Made by a program: the position numbers and the translations under genes. From positions 1,488,001 through 1,552,000 of the forward strand of contig JAADJJ010000001.1 of the NCBI GenBank assembly GCA_010092695.1: a DNA stretch of 64,000 nucleotides. The letters are read 5' to 3'. Source of the stretch: Enterobacteriaceae bacterium 4M9 (GTDB lineage Bacteria; Pseudomonadota; Gammaproteobacteria; Enterobacterales; Enterobacteriaceae). Shown here one piece after another: positions 1 to 8,372 of this stretch (its first letter is position 1; each line of letters opens with the position of its first letter). The notes under the pieces are model-generated. The model saw only the letters and a list, made by a program, of their open reading frames with translations, did no database searches and was not told the DNA's origin.

Positions 1-249
1 AAAGCGCGTCTGTCGCTACCTGTCCCGGCGTGCAAAGTCAGCTAATCGCGGGGTGGTTATTGATTGCGCTCTGCTCATTACAATTACGCCTTCTTTAACA
101 GGCGAGACAGACGGGCCCACGCTATGCTGCTGGTCTCGGCGGGGTTGGGACAAAAAGCGCGTCTTGCGCGCTCCAGCACAAATCGCCGGGTTGCATCAGT
201 GCAGCGCTGCGGCGACAATCCCTTCATTATTTTTCGCCCGGGAGTGGTA

Positions 250-702
250 ATGCAGATTTGGGTGGACGCCGATGCGTGTCCGAACGTGATTAAAGAGATG
301 TTGTTTCGTGCGGCAACGCGCACTGGCACGCCGGTAACGCTGGTAGCAAACCAGCCGCTAAAAGTACCGCCTTCACCGCTGATTCGCACGTTGCGTGTAC
401 AGGCCGGGTTTGACGTGGCGGATAACGAAATTGTGCGCCGCTGTGAGTCAGGTGACCTGGTGATTACCGCCGACATTCCGCTGGCAGCAGAAGTGATTGA
501 GAAGGGCGCTGCCGCGCTGAATCCACGTGGCGAACGCTACAGCCCGGAAACCATCCGCGAGCGCCTGACAATGCGTGATTTTATGGATACGCTGCGTGCC
601 AGCGGTATCCAGACCGGTGGTCCGGCAGCGCTTGGCCCGCGCGATCGCCAGTTGTTTGCCGCCGAGCTGGATAAGTGGCTACTGGCCGCCCGACGCAGTT
701 AA
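250..702 (+). CDS. yaiI: YaiI family protein (DUF188 / UPF0178)
   Basis: This encodes 150 residues, against about 152 for E. coli YaiI. The N terminus MQIWVDADACPNVIKEM carries the family's conserved Asp-rich motif (DADACP), and a second acidic motif, DLVITADIPLA, follows near residue 75; the pattern suggests a PIN-like nuclease fold, but no biochemical role is established. The frame is open further upstream, but ATG 250 follows GGGAGTGGTA and gives the family N terminus. The 249 bases before it hold no gene I can support; in E. coli the divergent neighbour would be proC, which is not in the window. A decayed DUF2076 gene converges from the right and ends at its stop codon. Identity is confident; function is unknown. 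Confidence 0.93.
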   Translation: MQIWVDADACPNVIKEMLFRAATRTGTPVTLVANQPLKVPPSPLIRTLRVQAGFDVADNEIVRRCESGDLVITADIPLAAEVIEKGAAALNPRGERYSPETIRERLTMRDFMDTLRASGIQTGGPAALGPRDRQLFAAELDKWLLAARRS

Positions 703-1346
703 GTACAGCTGTCGTCATCACCACCGATACTGTCGCTATCATCACTATTCATGTCGCTGAGCAGCCTGGGTAAGATCGTCATCCGGGTTGGTGAAAGCGT
801 CTGACTACGCGGCGAGCGTATCCCGCGACGGTTTGTTGATGATGTTAACAATCTCTTGTGGCCGTGAGTATGGGAACAGCCCGGTTGAGACATTGCCCGG
901 CATAACCCCGGCTGCGGTTTGCAGCTCCCCGCTATAAATCCACTGTACTGGTGCCACCTGCATTTGCTCTGTGGTGTCGTAACCGTGTTGCCCGCGGGTC
1001 TGATAAGACTGACTGCCTGCTATCGGCAGACCGCGCCGCGTATGTTGGCGGGCGCGATTCACTGCCGCCGAAAAGCCCAGCGAGCAAGCCGCCATTAGTC
1101 TGCGTACGTTGCGCCAGCTTGCTTAGGTTGTGCTGCCGCAGTGCTTCAGGAGCCTCCACGCGGGCATTCAGTTGTTTTATCGCCGTTTTCTGAATCAGAA
1201 TGGTTTGCGCCATATCATAAGGCACTGCTGGTGCAGGTGTTCATTGTTTGTGATTCGGCTGTGGCATCACGCGGTGCGCTGTCATTTTCTGCCTGTGCCA
1301 GGCGAGCAAACAGACCGTCTTTCAGGCGTTGTTCTTCAGATTGCAT
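700..1346 (-). pseudogene. Frameshifted DUF2076 family gene
   Basis: Read on the minus strand, three frames each hold a piece of one DUF2076 (YPO-type periplasmic/ligand-binding-like) protein. Frame one starts at 1346 with MQSEEQRLKDGLFARLAQAE and hits a stop after about 42 codons. A second frame continues with PYDMAQTILIQKTAIKQLNA and the Gly-rich NGGLLAGLFGG. A third frame holds GELQTAAGVMPGN and RPQEIVNIIN, which match the conserved C-terminal region, and a further frame ends in SDSIGGDDDS, the usual Asp-rich tail. At least two frameshifts are needed to join them, so no full protein can be made. Segment order and spacing are preserved, which points to recent decay. A sequencing error could explain one shift but hardly all of them. 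Confidence 0.82.
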
Positions 1347-1518
1347 CATTTAATCTTATGTATCATCGACTGCGCCATTCTCTGTATCTTTCATTATGAA
1401 AACCCGATGCGGTAAATAAGTGTGGCGTAAAGGGTGATGTAAAGGTGTTACCGGTTGTACAGGGTGTAAAGATAGATATATCGGTGACACAGTTGGTTAC
1501 CGCTGCGTTAGCCGCAAG

Positions 1519-1610
1519 TGGAGTTATTACTTTACATTGCGGGATTTGCTAACGCCCGGTATCTGCGCAAGTTAGCTGAATTATTATTTCTCTGTAATTT
1601 TTATTTTACA
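1519..1610 (+). promoter_or_regulatory. TyrR-type operator boxes upstream of aroL
   Basis: At 1593-1610 lies TGTAATTTTTATTTTACA, matching the TyrR box consensus TGTAAA-N6-TTTACA at 11 of 12 fixed positions. A weaker box, TGGAGT-N6-TTTACA, lies at 1519-1536. In E. coli, aroL is repressed by TyrR through a strong and weaker boxes and also by TrpR. The rest of the 360-base gap 1350-1708 contains no supported gene. I could not place the -35 and -10 hexamers with certainty. Confidence 0.75.
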
Positions 1611-1708
1611 TGTTGAACTGTCACTGTCGGCTGTTATTATTGCCGTTCATTTGTTTGCCATATACCGCGTGTAGGTTTGCGGACGTCGCAAAAGAGGATT
1701 TGCCATTC

Positions 1709-2245
1709 ATGACTCAACCCCTGTTTTTAGTCGGCGCCCGCGGCTGCGGCAAGACAACGTCAGGTCAGGCGTTATCTGTTGCACTGGGTTTGCGCTTTAT
1801 CGATACCGACAGGTGGCTGCAACACGAAGCGGGCATGAGTGTGGCACAAATCGTCGAGCGTGAGGGCTGGGCTGGGTTTCGCACCCTGGAAAGCCAGGCT
1901 CTGCATGCGGTGACGGCTCCCGACACCGTTATTGCAACCGGTGGTGGCATGGTGCTGGCTGCGGAAAATCGCCGCTTTATGCGCGAGCATGGCACCGTTA
2001 TTTATCTGTGTGCACCGGCGCAAGAGCTGGCACGGCGTCTGGAGGCATTCCCGGAAGAAGGTTTGCGCCCAACGTTGACGGGCCGCGCTATCAGTGATGA
2101 AGTCGCCCAGGTACTGGCCGAGCGCGATGCGCTTTACCGCGATGCCGCCCATATCATTGTTGATGCTTCACGCCCACCAGAGCAGGTTGTTGAGTATATT
2201 CAGCAGGCGTTAACCTCGACCTCCTCCCCGTTACTGGCAGAGTGA
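1709..2245 (+). CDS. aroL: Shikimate kinase II
   Basis: AroL phosphorylates shikimate to shikimate 3-phosphate with ATP in the common aromatic pathway, in the cytosol. The product is 178 residues (E. coli 174). MTQPLFLVGARGCGKTTSGQ contains the P-loop GARGCGKT. The shikimate-binding DTD motif (FIDTDRW, about residue 32), GGG motif (ATGGGMVL, about 79) and the lid arginines around EEGLRPTLTGR (about 117) are present. The open frame extends to 1610, but ATG 1709 follows AAAAGAGGA and yields the normal N terminus. TyrR-type boxes upstream indicate tyrosine-responsive control. In E. coli, yaiA lies between aroL and aroM; the 237 bases after this gene hold no yaiA-like frame. Confidence 0.97.
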   Translation: MTQPLFLVGARGCGKTTSGQALSVALGLRFIDTDRWLQHEAGMSVAQIVEREGWAGFRTLESQALHAVTAPDTVIATGGGMVLAAENRRFMREHGTVIYLCAPAQELARRLEAFPEEGLRPTLTGRAISDEVAQVLAERDALYRDAAHIIVDASRPPEQVVEYIQQALTSTSSPLLAE

Positions 2246-2482
2246 ATGACGGGCAGGTTCTGTCTATTTCCCCTCTCTCTCATTTTGCCGATGCCTCGTC
2301 GATTAAAAAATTGTCGCGCTAACTTCCTTATTTCCTCCTGAAAATCGCACTCTGTTGATATTTTGTTAAGGTTTCAACGGCGCAAGTTTTGAACGATCTG
2401 CTACCTTTTTGCTTAATTTATAACCAGTGGCGCCAACGCAGCGTCTGAATGTCATGATGAAAAGCAAAAGGCGGAAACACGT

Positions 2483-3157
2483 ATGAACACATCCCTGGCG
2501 ATCCTGTCCGTTGGTGCCGTGCCTGTAGACGAGATAATGCCGTTACTGACAGAAGATATCCCAGAGCAACAGATAACCCACCTGAGCCTGCTTGGCAGAC
2601 TTTCTGCTGATGAAGTGACCGAAGATTACGGTGCCAGTGCACATGAAAAGACGCTACAGGTGCAGCCTGGTGATGGTCCGTTAATGATCCTTTCGCACCA
2701 GAAGGTTGAACAGGCGCTACAGGCAGTCATTGAGGTACTGGACGCCCAGGGATATGACGTGATTATGGTGCTGGGCGGGGGATATTTCCCAGGGCTTACT
2801 ACCCGCAGTGCCATTCTGCTGGTGCCGGACCGCATTGTGCCACCGCTGGTCGCCTCGATTGTTGACGGTCACCAGGTCGGGATATTACTGCCTGCACTGC
2901 AGGAACTGACCGCGCAGCAACAAAAGTGGCAGGGACTGGAGATGCCGCCGATTTATGGCCCTGAAGCCTCTTTGAGTGACGATGCTGCGCTGGTGCACGC
3001 AGGCGGCGAGCTAAAAACCCGGGGGGCAGACGTGCTGGTGCTTGATTGTCTGGGCTTCCAGCAGCGCCACCGCGATCTGCTGCAAAAGTCGCTTGAGATC
3101 CCGGTGCTGCTTTCCCACACGCTGGTGGCGCGACTGGCGTCTGAATTACTGCTCTGA
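2483..3157 (+). CDS. aroM: AroM family protein
   Basis: This is a 224-residue protein of the AroM family (E. coli 225), historically co-transcribed with aroL and regulated by TyrR; its reaction is not established. The N terminus MNTSLAILSVGAVPVDEIMP and the central Gly-rich MVLGGGYFP (about residue 96) fit the family. The start follows AAAGGCGGAAACACGT. It lies 237 bases after aroL. Because yaiA is missing and the gap is long, it may have its own promoter: the gap contains AT-rich stretches, but no promoter I can assign with confidence. Confidence 0.92.
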   Translation: MNTSLAILSVGAVPVDEIMPLLTEDIPEQQITHLSLLGRLSADEVTEDYGASAHEKTLQVQPGDGPLMILSHQKVEQALQAVIEVLDAQGYDVIMVLGGGYFPGLTTRSAILLVPDRIVPPLVASIVDGHQVGILLPALQELTAQQQKWQGLEMPPIYGPEASLSDDAALVHAGGELKTRGADVLVLDCLGFQQRHRDLLQKSLEIPVLLSHTLVARLASELLL

Positions 3158-3173
3158 ATGCTAAAGAATTCGC

Positions 3174-3203
3174 GTGACAGCGCGCGCGCGTGGCTACTAT
3201 ATT
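3174..3203 (+). promoter_or_regulatory. Candidate sigma-70 promoter for ppnP
   Basis: GTGACA (3174-3179) and TATATT (3198-3203) are separated by 18 bases, 35 bases before the ppnP start. The spacer is an alternating CG tract. This is a consensus match only. Confidence 0.35.
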
Positions 3204-3237
3204 GGCTGTCTAACCTGTTGTTAACACAGAGGCCGCC

Positions 3238-3522
3238 ATGCTTGAAAGCAATGACTATTTTTCAGGGAAAGTGAAATCAATTGGTTTTACCAGCAGCAGC
3301 ACCGGGCGCGCCAGCGTTGGGGTGATGGCTGAGGGGGAATATACCTTTGGCACCGGCCAGCCGGAAGAAATGACCGTGGTAAGCGGTGCGCTGAATGTGC
3401 TGCTGGCAGGCGAGACGCAGTGGAAAACCTACGGCCCGGGAGAGGTGTTTAACGTGCCGGGGCACAGTGAATTTTACTTACAGGTGGCAGAGCCAAGCGC
3501 GTATCTGTGCCGCTATCTGTAA
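3238..3522 (+). CDS. ppnP: Pyrimidine/purine nucleoside phosphorylase
   Basis: PpnP (YaiE) is a small cupin that phosphorolyses several nucleosides to base and ribose 1-phosphate. The product is 94 residues, the same length as in E. coli, and begins MLESNDYFSGKVKSIGF. Cupin strands are evident around ASVGVMAEGEYTFGTGQPEEM, and the C-terminal part GEVFNVPGHSEFYLQV closes the barrel. The ATG follows AGAGGCCGCC. A strong intrinsic terminator follows 17 bases after the stop. In E. coli this gene follows aroM; here the next gene beyond the terminator is proX, converging from the other strand, so a rearrangement joins the two blocks. Confidence 0.96.
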   Translation: MLESNDYFSGKVKSIGFTSSSTGRASVGVMAEGEYTFGTGQPEEMTVVSGALNVLLAGETQWKTYGPGEVFNVPGHSEFYLQVAEPSAYLCRYL

Positions 3523-3539
3523 ACCTTAAAATGTAGAAA

Positions 3540-3563
3540 GGAGCGCCCGGCGCTCCTTTTTTT
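3540..3563 (+). terminator. Intrinsic terminator between ppnP and proX
   Basis: The stem GGAGCGC/GCGCTCC with a CCG loop is followed by eight T residues on the plus strand, which fits termination of ppnP. The preceding A-rich stretch is weak, so it probably terminates proVWX less well. Confidence 0.85.
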
Positions 3564-3583
3564 ATGCTGCCAACAACGTTGTT

Positions 3584-4579
3584 TTACTTCTGCGCCGCCA
3601 GCGCCTCTTTCACCCAGCCGTCAAACTGTGCCTGGTGAGCCTTAATCCAGCCGTCAACGTGGCGCTGGATATCCGCTTCAGATGCTCTACCTTCGTGCAT
3701 CATGGCGTTCTGGGCGTTGATGTCGCTGATAAGCAGTTTCATCACCGAGAACAGCTTCGCCGCTGCCGGGTTTTTCTGCGCCCAGGCTTTATTCGCGACA
3801 ATATGCATCATATTGACCGGAAAGCCGTAGTTGGCGCCGTTGGGCAGTGTGGTGTCGATATCTTTCTGCTCGCCCGGCATGGCAGAGAATGGCACCTGTA
3901 ACCAGACCACGTCTTTGCCAGGCTTGAGCACGTCGCTCACCCAGTACGGCGTCCAGGTGTAGTAGATAACCGGTTTGCCTTCTTTATAGCGCGTGATGGT
4001 GTCGGCCATCATGGCGGCGTAGTTGCCCTGATTGTGGGTAACGGTTTTTGCCAGCCCGTAAGCGTCAATCTGGTGATTTATCACCGCTTCGCAGCCCCAG
4101 CCGGGGTTACAGCCGGTCAGGTCGGCCTTACCGTCACCGTTGGTATCAAACAGCTTTGCGATTTTTGGGTCTTTGAGTTGTGCAATATTGGTGATGTTGT
4201 ATTGCTGCGCGGTTTTTTTATCAATCAGGTAGCCCTGTGCCGCGCCGGTGACATATACACCTTCGCGGTAGAACTTGTTGTCGCCACCGGCGGCTTTGTA
4301 CATATCATCGTGCAGCGGCTGCCAGTTGGTGGCAAGGAAGGTCACATCGCCTGCGGCCAAAGAGGTATAGGCCACGTTGTAATCCACTTCGCTGGGTTTT
4401 TCGACGTTATAGCCGAGCTTCTCCAGCCCACGGCTGACCAGCAGCGTCTGGAAGGTTTCTTCAGAGATAGTACTCTGGGCCGGTTTCACGGAGATGCCTT
4501 TTCCCGGTAAGTCGGCGGCAAAAGCGGTCGTGGAAACGAGTGAGGCAAAGGCTGTGGCGAAAAGAACAGAATGTCGCAT
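3584..4579 (-). CDS. proX: Glycine betaine/proline ABC transporter, periplasmic binding protein
   Basis: ProX binds glycine betaine and proline betaine in the periplasm and delivers them to ProVW during osmotic stress. The product is 331 residues (E. coli 330). A Sec signal peptide MRHSVLFATAFASLVSTTAFA precedes ADLPGKGISV. Three aromatic residues forming the betaine cage lie in ATNWQP (about 86), NPGWGCEA (about 161) and YTWTPYWV (about 209); the two cysteines CNPGWGC match the known disulfide. It is the third gene of proVWX, 54 bases after proW. Its stop faces ppnP across a terminator. Confidence 0.97.
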   Translation of the reverse strand: MRHSVLFATAFASLVSTTAFAADLPGKGISVKPAQSTISEETFQTLLVSRGLEKLGYNVEKPSEVDYNVAYTSLAAGDVTFLATNWQPLHDDMYKAAGGDNKFYREGVYVTGAAQGYLIDKKTAQQYNITNIAQLKDPKIAKLFDTNGDGKADLTGCNPGWGCEAVINHQIDAYGLAKTVTHNQGNYAAMMADTITRYKEGKPVIYYTWTPYWVSDVLKPGKDVVWLQVPFSAMPGEQKDIDTTLPNGANYGFPVNMMHIVANKAWAQKNPAAAKLFSVMKLLISDINAQNAMMHEGRASEADIQRHVDGWIKAHQAQFDGWVKEALAAQK

Positions 4580-4633
4580 CGTTATTCCTTTTGTTATGAG
4601 ATGAAAGGCGGGCGGCCTGATGCCGCCCGGCGC

Positions 4634-5857
4634 TTATTTAACGAAGGGGCGCAGGAGCAGACCCAGCGGGCCGGTGGCATACCAGCGGCGGTTGCCACGG
4701 CTGCGGGCGTCGCGCCCCACAGACTGGGTAAGTCTGTCGAGCACAATAGCGAGGATGACAATACCCACACCGCCCACGGCAGCGAGCCCCATATCGAGAC
4801 GGCCAATGCCGCGCAGCACCATCTGACCAAGACCGCCGACGGCAATCATGGAGGCAATCACCACCATAGAGAGCGCCAGCATCAGCGTCTGGTTCACGCC
4901 CGCCATGATGGTGGGCATTGCCAGCGGCAGCTGTACCTTAAACAGCATCTGGCGCGGGCTGGAGCCAAACGAGCGCGCGGCTTCAATCAGATCAGCGGGA
5001 ACCTGGTTAATACCCAGAATGGTCAGGCGCACAATTGGCGGCAGGGCGAAGATAATAGTCACCACCACGCCGGGCACGTTGCCAATGCCAAACAGCATCA
5101 CAATAGGGACCAGGTAAACGAAGGCAGGCGTGGTTTGCATGGCATCAAGCAGCGGGCGGATGACGCGTGCCGCCCGCGGGCTGCGTGCAAGCCAGATGCC
5201 GAGCGGCAGGCCAATCAACACGCAGAACAGCAGTGCTGTCAGTACCAGCGACAGCGTCACCATCGCCTGCGACCAGGCGCCGATGGCACCGATAAGGATC
5301 AATGAAACCAGAGTGGCAACGCCCATGCCGAGGCTCGACATCTGCCAGGCTATTAGCGCAAAAACGATAATCGCCACGGGGGCAGGCATGCCGGTCAGCA
5401 GTTGCTGGAACAGATTCAAAATGGCGTCTACCGGCACGCGAATGCCCTGAAACACCGGGCGAAAATGGGTCACAACCCAGTCGATGGCGGTCGTCACCCA
5501 ACTGTCCAGCGGGATCAGCGTGTTGTGAAACGGATCCAGAATGTTGAAATGTTCTGGCGCAGGGGCTGGAGCGCTGTTTAGCCAGTCTGTGCCACCGCCT
5601 TGTGTAGCCTGTACTGGAGAGCCCCAGGCATCGGCGCTGCCGCTTTGTGCTGCCTGTGTTGGGTCACCCCAGGCATCGGTGCTACCGCTCTGTGCTGCCT
5701 GTGTTGGGTCGCCCCAGGCATCGGCGCTGCCGCTCTGTGCTGCCTGCGTTGAGTCACCCCAGGCGTCGGGTGAGGTACCGGTATTCTGCGCGGAATCTGC
5801 CGCGCCCTGAGTCTGCGCCGCGTCACCGGTCGCCCATGGATTGTTTTGATCACGCAT
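4634..5857 (-). CDS. proW: Glycine betaine/proline ABC transporter permease
   Basis: ProW is the inner-membrane channel of the ProU osmoprotectant importer. I take ATG 5857 (MRDQNNPWATGD), which matches the E. coli N terminus and overlaps the proV stop by 8 bases; the frame is open to 5872. That gives 407 residues against 354 in E. coli. The excess lies in the periplasmic N-terminal tail, where a 15-residue unit like DAWGDPTQAAQSGSA occurs four times. After HFNILDPFHNTLIPLDSW the sequence is normal, with about seven membrane segments. The EAA loop, which contacts ProV, is at PADLIEAARSFGSSPRQM (about residue 305). Confidence 0.97.
   Translation of the reverse strand: MRDQNNPWATGDAAQTQGAADSAQNTGTSPDAWGDSTQAAQSGSADAWGDPTQAAQSGSTDAWGDPTQAAQSGSADAWGSPVQATQGGGTDWLNSAPAPAPEHFNILDPFHNTLIPLDSWVTTAIDWVVTHFRPVFQGIRVPVDAILNLFQQLLTGMPAPVAIIVFALIAWQMSSLGMGVATLVSLILIGAIGAWSQAMVTLSLVLTALLFCVLIGLPLGIWLARSPRAARVIRPLLDAMQTTPAFVYLVPIVMLFGIGNVPGVVVTIIFALPPIVRLTILGINQVPADLIEAARSFGSSPRQMLFKVQLPLAMPTIMAGVNQTLMLALSMVVIASMIAVGGLGQMVLRGIGRLDMGLAAVGGVGIVILAIVLDRLTQSVGRDARSRGNRRWYATGPLGLLLRPFVK
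5577..5771 (-). repeat. 45-bp tandem repeat coding the ProW N-terminal tail
   Basis: Units of 45 bases begin near 5622, 5667, 5712 and 5757 (plus strand, each opening CCCCAGGC), with a more diverged copy at 5577-5621. They encode four copies of a DAWGxxTQAAQSGS-like unit. E. coli ProW has about one such unit. The period is a multiple of three, so copy-number change keeps the frame. Confidence 0.9.
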
Positions 5858-7052
5858 TGCTCGCTCCTTCACGGTCTAACGCCTGCAACAGCATGCCTTT
5901 GGTGACAATGCCAAGGTACTGTTGCGCCTCATCAATCACCGGAAGCGGGCAGGGTGCCTGGCCAACCGGTGTGAGTAGCTCGCTTAGCGAGGTGTCGGCC
6001 ATGATGGCGGCGGGCGTGTCCAGCAGCGCTGCATCCAGTCCGCTGCCTGCGGCTAACGCACTTTTGAGTGAATCAACCGAAACAATGCCAATAAATTTCT
6101 GACCGCGCTCAATTACGTAGCCAAACTCCTGTGCATCGTCCTGCAACAGCTTAAGCGCAGAGCGGGGACCGAAACCGGCTGTTTTGCGCAGAATGCCGCC
6201 TGGTGCGCGGCGCGCGATATCTTTGGCGCTGAAGACTTGGCTGATGTCCACGCCGCGAAAGAAGGTACGAACATAATCGTTGGCGGGATTATTGAGTATT
6301 TCGTCCGGTGTGCCGACCTGAACCACTTCACCATTTTGCATAATCGCAATGCGGTCGCCAATTCGCATGGCTTCATCAAGATCGTGGGAAATAAATACCA
6401 CAGTGCGCTGATGTTTTGCCTGTAGCTTAACTAATTCATCCTGCATTTCGGTACGAATTAATGGGTCAAGCGCCGAGAAGGCTTCATCCATTAATAATAT
6501 GTCGGGATTAATGGCCAGTGCGCGTGCTAATCCTACGCGCTGGCGCATACCACCGGAAAGTTCATCAGGATAAGCGTGCGCATAATTTTCAAGCCCGACC
6601 TGGCGCAACGCATCAAGCGCTTTTTCATGGCGCTCTTTGATCGCCACGCCGGCTAATTCCATGCCAAATGCGGTATTATCCAGCACGGTCATATGTGGCA
6701 TTAGCGCAAATGACTGAAAGACCATTGCAATTTTCTTTTTTCGCACGTCGCGCAATTTGGCGTCAGATATTTTTGCGATATCTACACCGTCAATCAAAAC
6801 CTGCCCACGGGTGGGTTCAATCAGGCGATTGAGAAGGCGAACCATGGTGGATTTTCCTGAGCCGGAAAGCCCCATGATGACAAAGATTTCGCCTTCTTCA
6901 ATGGTCAGACTGGCGTCTTTTACGCCAACAGAAAGCCCCGTTTTTTCCAGTAATTGTGCTTTGGTAAGCCCTTTTTCGATATATTTGAACGCCCGTTGTG
7001 GGTGCTCGCCAAATATTTTATAGAGATTTTTGACTTCTAATTTAACTGCCAT
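5850..7052 (-). CDS. proV: Glycine betaine/proline ABC transporter ATPase
   Basis: ProV hydrolyses ATP to drive ProW-mediated uptake of betaine and proline. It is 400 residues, as in E. coli. Walker A is GLSGSGKST (about residue 61), the signature is LSGGMRQRV (about 167), Walker B is ILLMDEAFSALDP (about 186), and the switch histidine is in FISHDLDEA (about 222). The C-terminal 120 residues hold two CBS domains, the ionic-strength sensor of OpuA/ProU-type transporters. It is first in the operon and overlaps proW by 8 bases. A P2-like promoter lies 67 bases upstream. Confidence 0.98.
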   Translation of the reverse strand: MAVKLEVKNLYKIFGEHPQRAFKYIEKGLTKAQLLEKTGLSVGVKDASLTIEEGEIFVIMGLSGSGKSTMVRLLNRLIEPTRGQVLIDGVDIAKISDAKLRDVRKKKIAMVFQSFALMPHMTVLDNTAFGMELAGVAIKERHEKALDALRQVGLENYAHAYPDELSGGMRQRVGLARALAINPDILLMDEAFSALDPLIRTEMQDELVKLQAKHQRTVVFISHDLDEAMRIGDRIAIMQNGEVVQVGTPDEILNNPANDYVRTFFRGVDISQVFSAKDIARRAPGGILRKTAGFGPRSALKLLQDDAQEFGYVIERGQKFIGIVSVDSLKSALAAGSGLDAALLDTPAAIMADTSLSELLTPVGQAPCPLPVIDEAQQYLGIVTKGMLLQALDREGASNA

Positions 7053-7118
7053 GCAATAATTTTTTTCCCGTATTGGTCGATATGAAATTATTCCTGAGTA
7101 AAGAGAGAATTCTTTTTT

Positions 7119-7146
7119 ACCCTAACATACTCAGATTCTGAGACAA
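7119..7146 (-). promoter_or_regulatory. proU P2-like osmoregulated promoter
   Basis: On the minus strand TTGTCT is followed after 16 bases by TAGGGT. This matches the arrangement of the E. coli proU P2 promoter, including the TATGTTAGGGTA context. The spacer contains CTCAGA-A-TCTGAG, a perfect 6-bp inverted repeat. In E. coli the downstream region binds H-NS; here AT-rich leader and proV sequence follow. The rest of the 348-base gap 7053-7400 holds no gene. Confidence 0.75.
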
Positions 7147-7330
7147 CCCTTGACTTTCTCAAATGGTGTGCAAAGAAGGGCGCTGGATGTGCGGGAGTTA
7201 CCATGTAATAAGGGCTGGGCGGTCACCGCGCGGCACTGTATTTTTATCAAAATAAAAGCGCTGTCTGGTATATTGACGTGATATTTGGTCAGGAAGGCGG
7301 GGTAATATTGCCTGCTGTTCAGGAAATATT

Positions 7331-7350
7331 GCCGGGTTTACTTTCCCGGC
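7331..7350 (-). terminator. Possible terminator after nrdF
   Basis: On the minus strand, stem GCCGGG/CCCGGC with an 8-base loop lies about 50 bases beyond the nrdF stop and is followed by AATATTTCC. The U tract is poor, so this is a weak or Rho-assisted site. Confidence 0.4.
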
Positions 7351-7400
7351 AGACAGAATAATACAGGTTAACTATAAGGATTTAATTTCGGATATTTACG

Positions 7401-8363
7401 TCAGAAATTCCAGTCATCATCTTCGGTTTCGACAGCCTTGCCCATAACGTAGGACGAGCCAGAGCCGGAGAAGAAATCATGGTTCTCATCGGCATTGGGT
7501 GACAGGGCGGCCATAATTGCCGGGTTCACCTGCGCCATCTCAGCCGGAAATAACGCGTCGTAGCCCAGGTTCATCAGCGCCTTATTGGCGTTGTAGCACA
7601 GAAAGGCTTTCACCTCCTCAGTCCAGCCCACATCACTGTAGAGTGCTTCGGTGTAAGCCACTTCGTTGTCATACAGCGCCATCAGCAGCTCAAGGGCAAA
7701 GTCGCGCAGCGCATCGCGCGCCTGCGGCGAGACCTTTTCCAGCCCTTTCTGGTACTTGTAGCCAATGTAATAGCCGTGTACGGCTTCATCACGAATGATA
7801 AGGCGAATCAGGTCGGCGGTATTGGTGAGCTTGCCGCGACTCGACCAGTACATCGGTAGCCAGAAGCCGGAATAAAACAGAAAAGACTCCAGAAATACGC
7901 TGGCGATTTTCTTTTTCAGTGGGTCGCTGCTGGCGTAGTGCTCAAGAATAATGCGCGCCTTATTTTGCAGCGCCACATTCTCTTCACTCCACGCGTAGGC
8001 GGCATCCACTTCTCGCGTCTGGCACAAAGTAGAGAAAATGGAACTGTAGGAGCGGGCATGTACCGCTTCCATAAAACTGACGTTAGACAGCACGGCTTCT
8101 TCATGCGGCGTGATGGCATCTTCCATCAATGCGGGTGCGCCAACGGTGTTCTGAATGGTGTCGAGCAGCGTCAGGCCGGTAAAGACGCGGATGGTAAGCT
8201 GCTGTTCTGCGTGGCTTAGCGTTTGCCAGGCGCTGATGTCGTTTGACAGCGGCACTTTCTCCGGTAACCAGAAGTTGCTGGTCAGGCGGTTCCATACCTC
8301 AAGATCCTTCTCGTCCTGGATTTTGTTCCAGTTGACGGCTGATACGCGCGTTAAATGTTTCAT
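7401..8363 (-). CDS. nrdF: Class Ib ribonucleoside-diphosphate reductase, beta subunit
   Basis: NrdF carries the dimanganese-tyrosyl radical cofactor that starts NDP reduction in NrdE. The product is 320 residues (E. coli 319). Metal ligands are visible in DTIQ (about residue 68), EEAVLSNVSFMEAVHARSY (about 98-106, with the radical Tyr at about 106), ESFLFYSGF (about 159) and RDEAVHGYYIGYKYQ (about 192-196). The C terminus, ETEDDDWNF, is the tail that docks on NrdE. It lies 9 bases after nrdE, last in nrdHIEF. Confidence 0.98.
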   Translation of the reverse strand: MKHLTRVSAVNWNKIQDEKDLEVWNRLTSNFWLPEKVPLSNDISAWQTLSHAEQQLTIRVFTGLTLLDTIQNTVGAPALMEDAITPHEEAVLSNVSFMEAVHARSYSSIFSTLCQTREVDAAYAWSEENVALQNKARIILEHYASSDPLKKKIASVFLESFLFYSGFWLPMYWSSRGKLTNTADLIRLIIRDEAVHGYYIGYKYQKGLEKVSPQARDALRDFALELLMALYDNEVAYTEALYSDVGWTEEVKAFLCYNANKALMNLGYDALFPAEMAQVNPAIMAALSPNADENHDFFSGSGSSYVMGKAVETEDDDWNF

Positions 8364-8372
8364 GCTTTTTCC

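Noticed and set aside
2246..2482. yaiA between aroL and aroM
   Set aside because: I looked for the 63-residue YaiA sequence and found no frame with its features; the gene is absent here.
4571..5305. A 244-codon His/Gln-rich plus-strand frame opposite proW
   Set aside because: It is antisense to a strongly conserved permease and has a low-complexity composition typical of a shadow frame.
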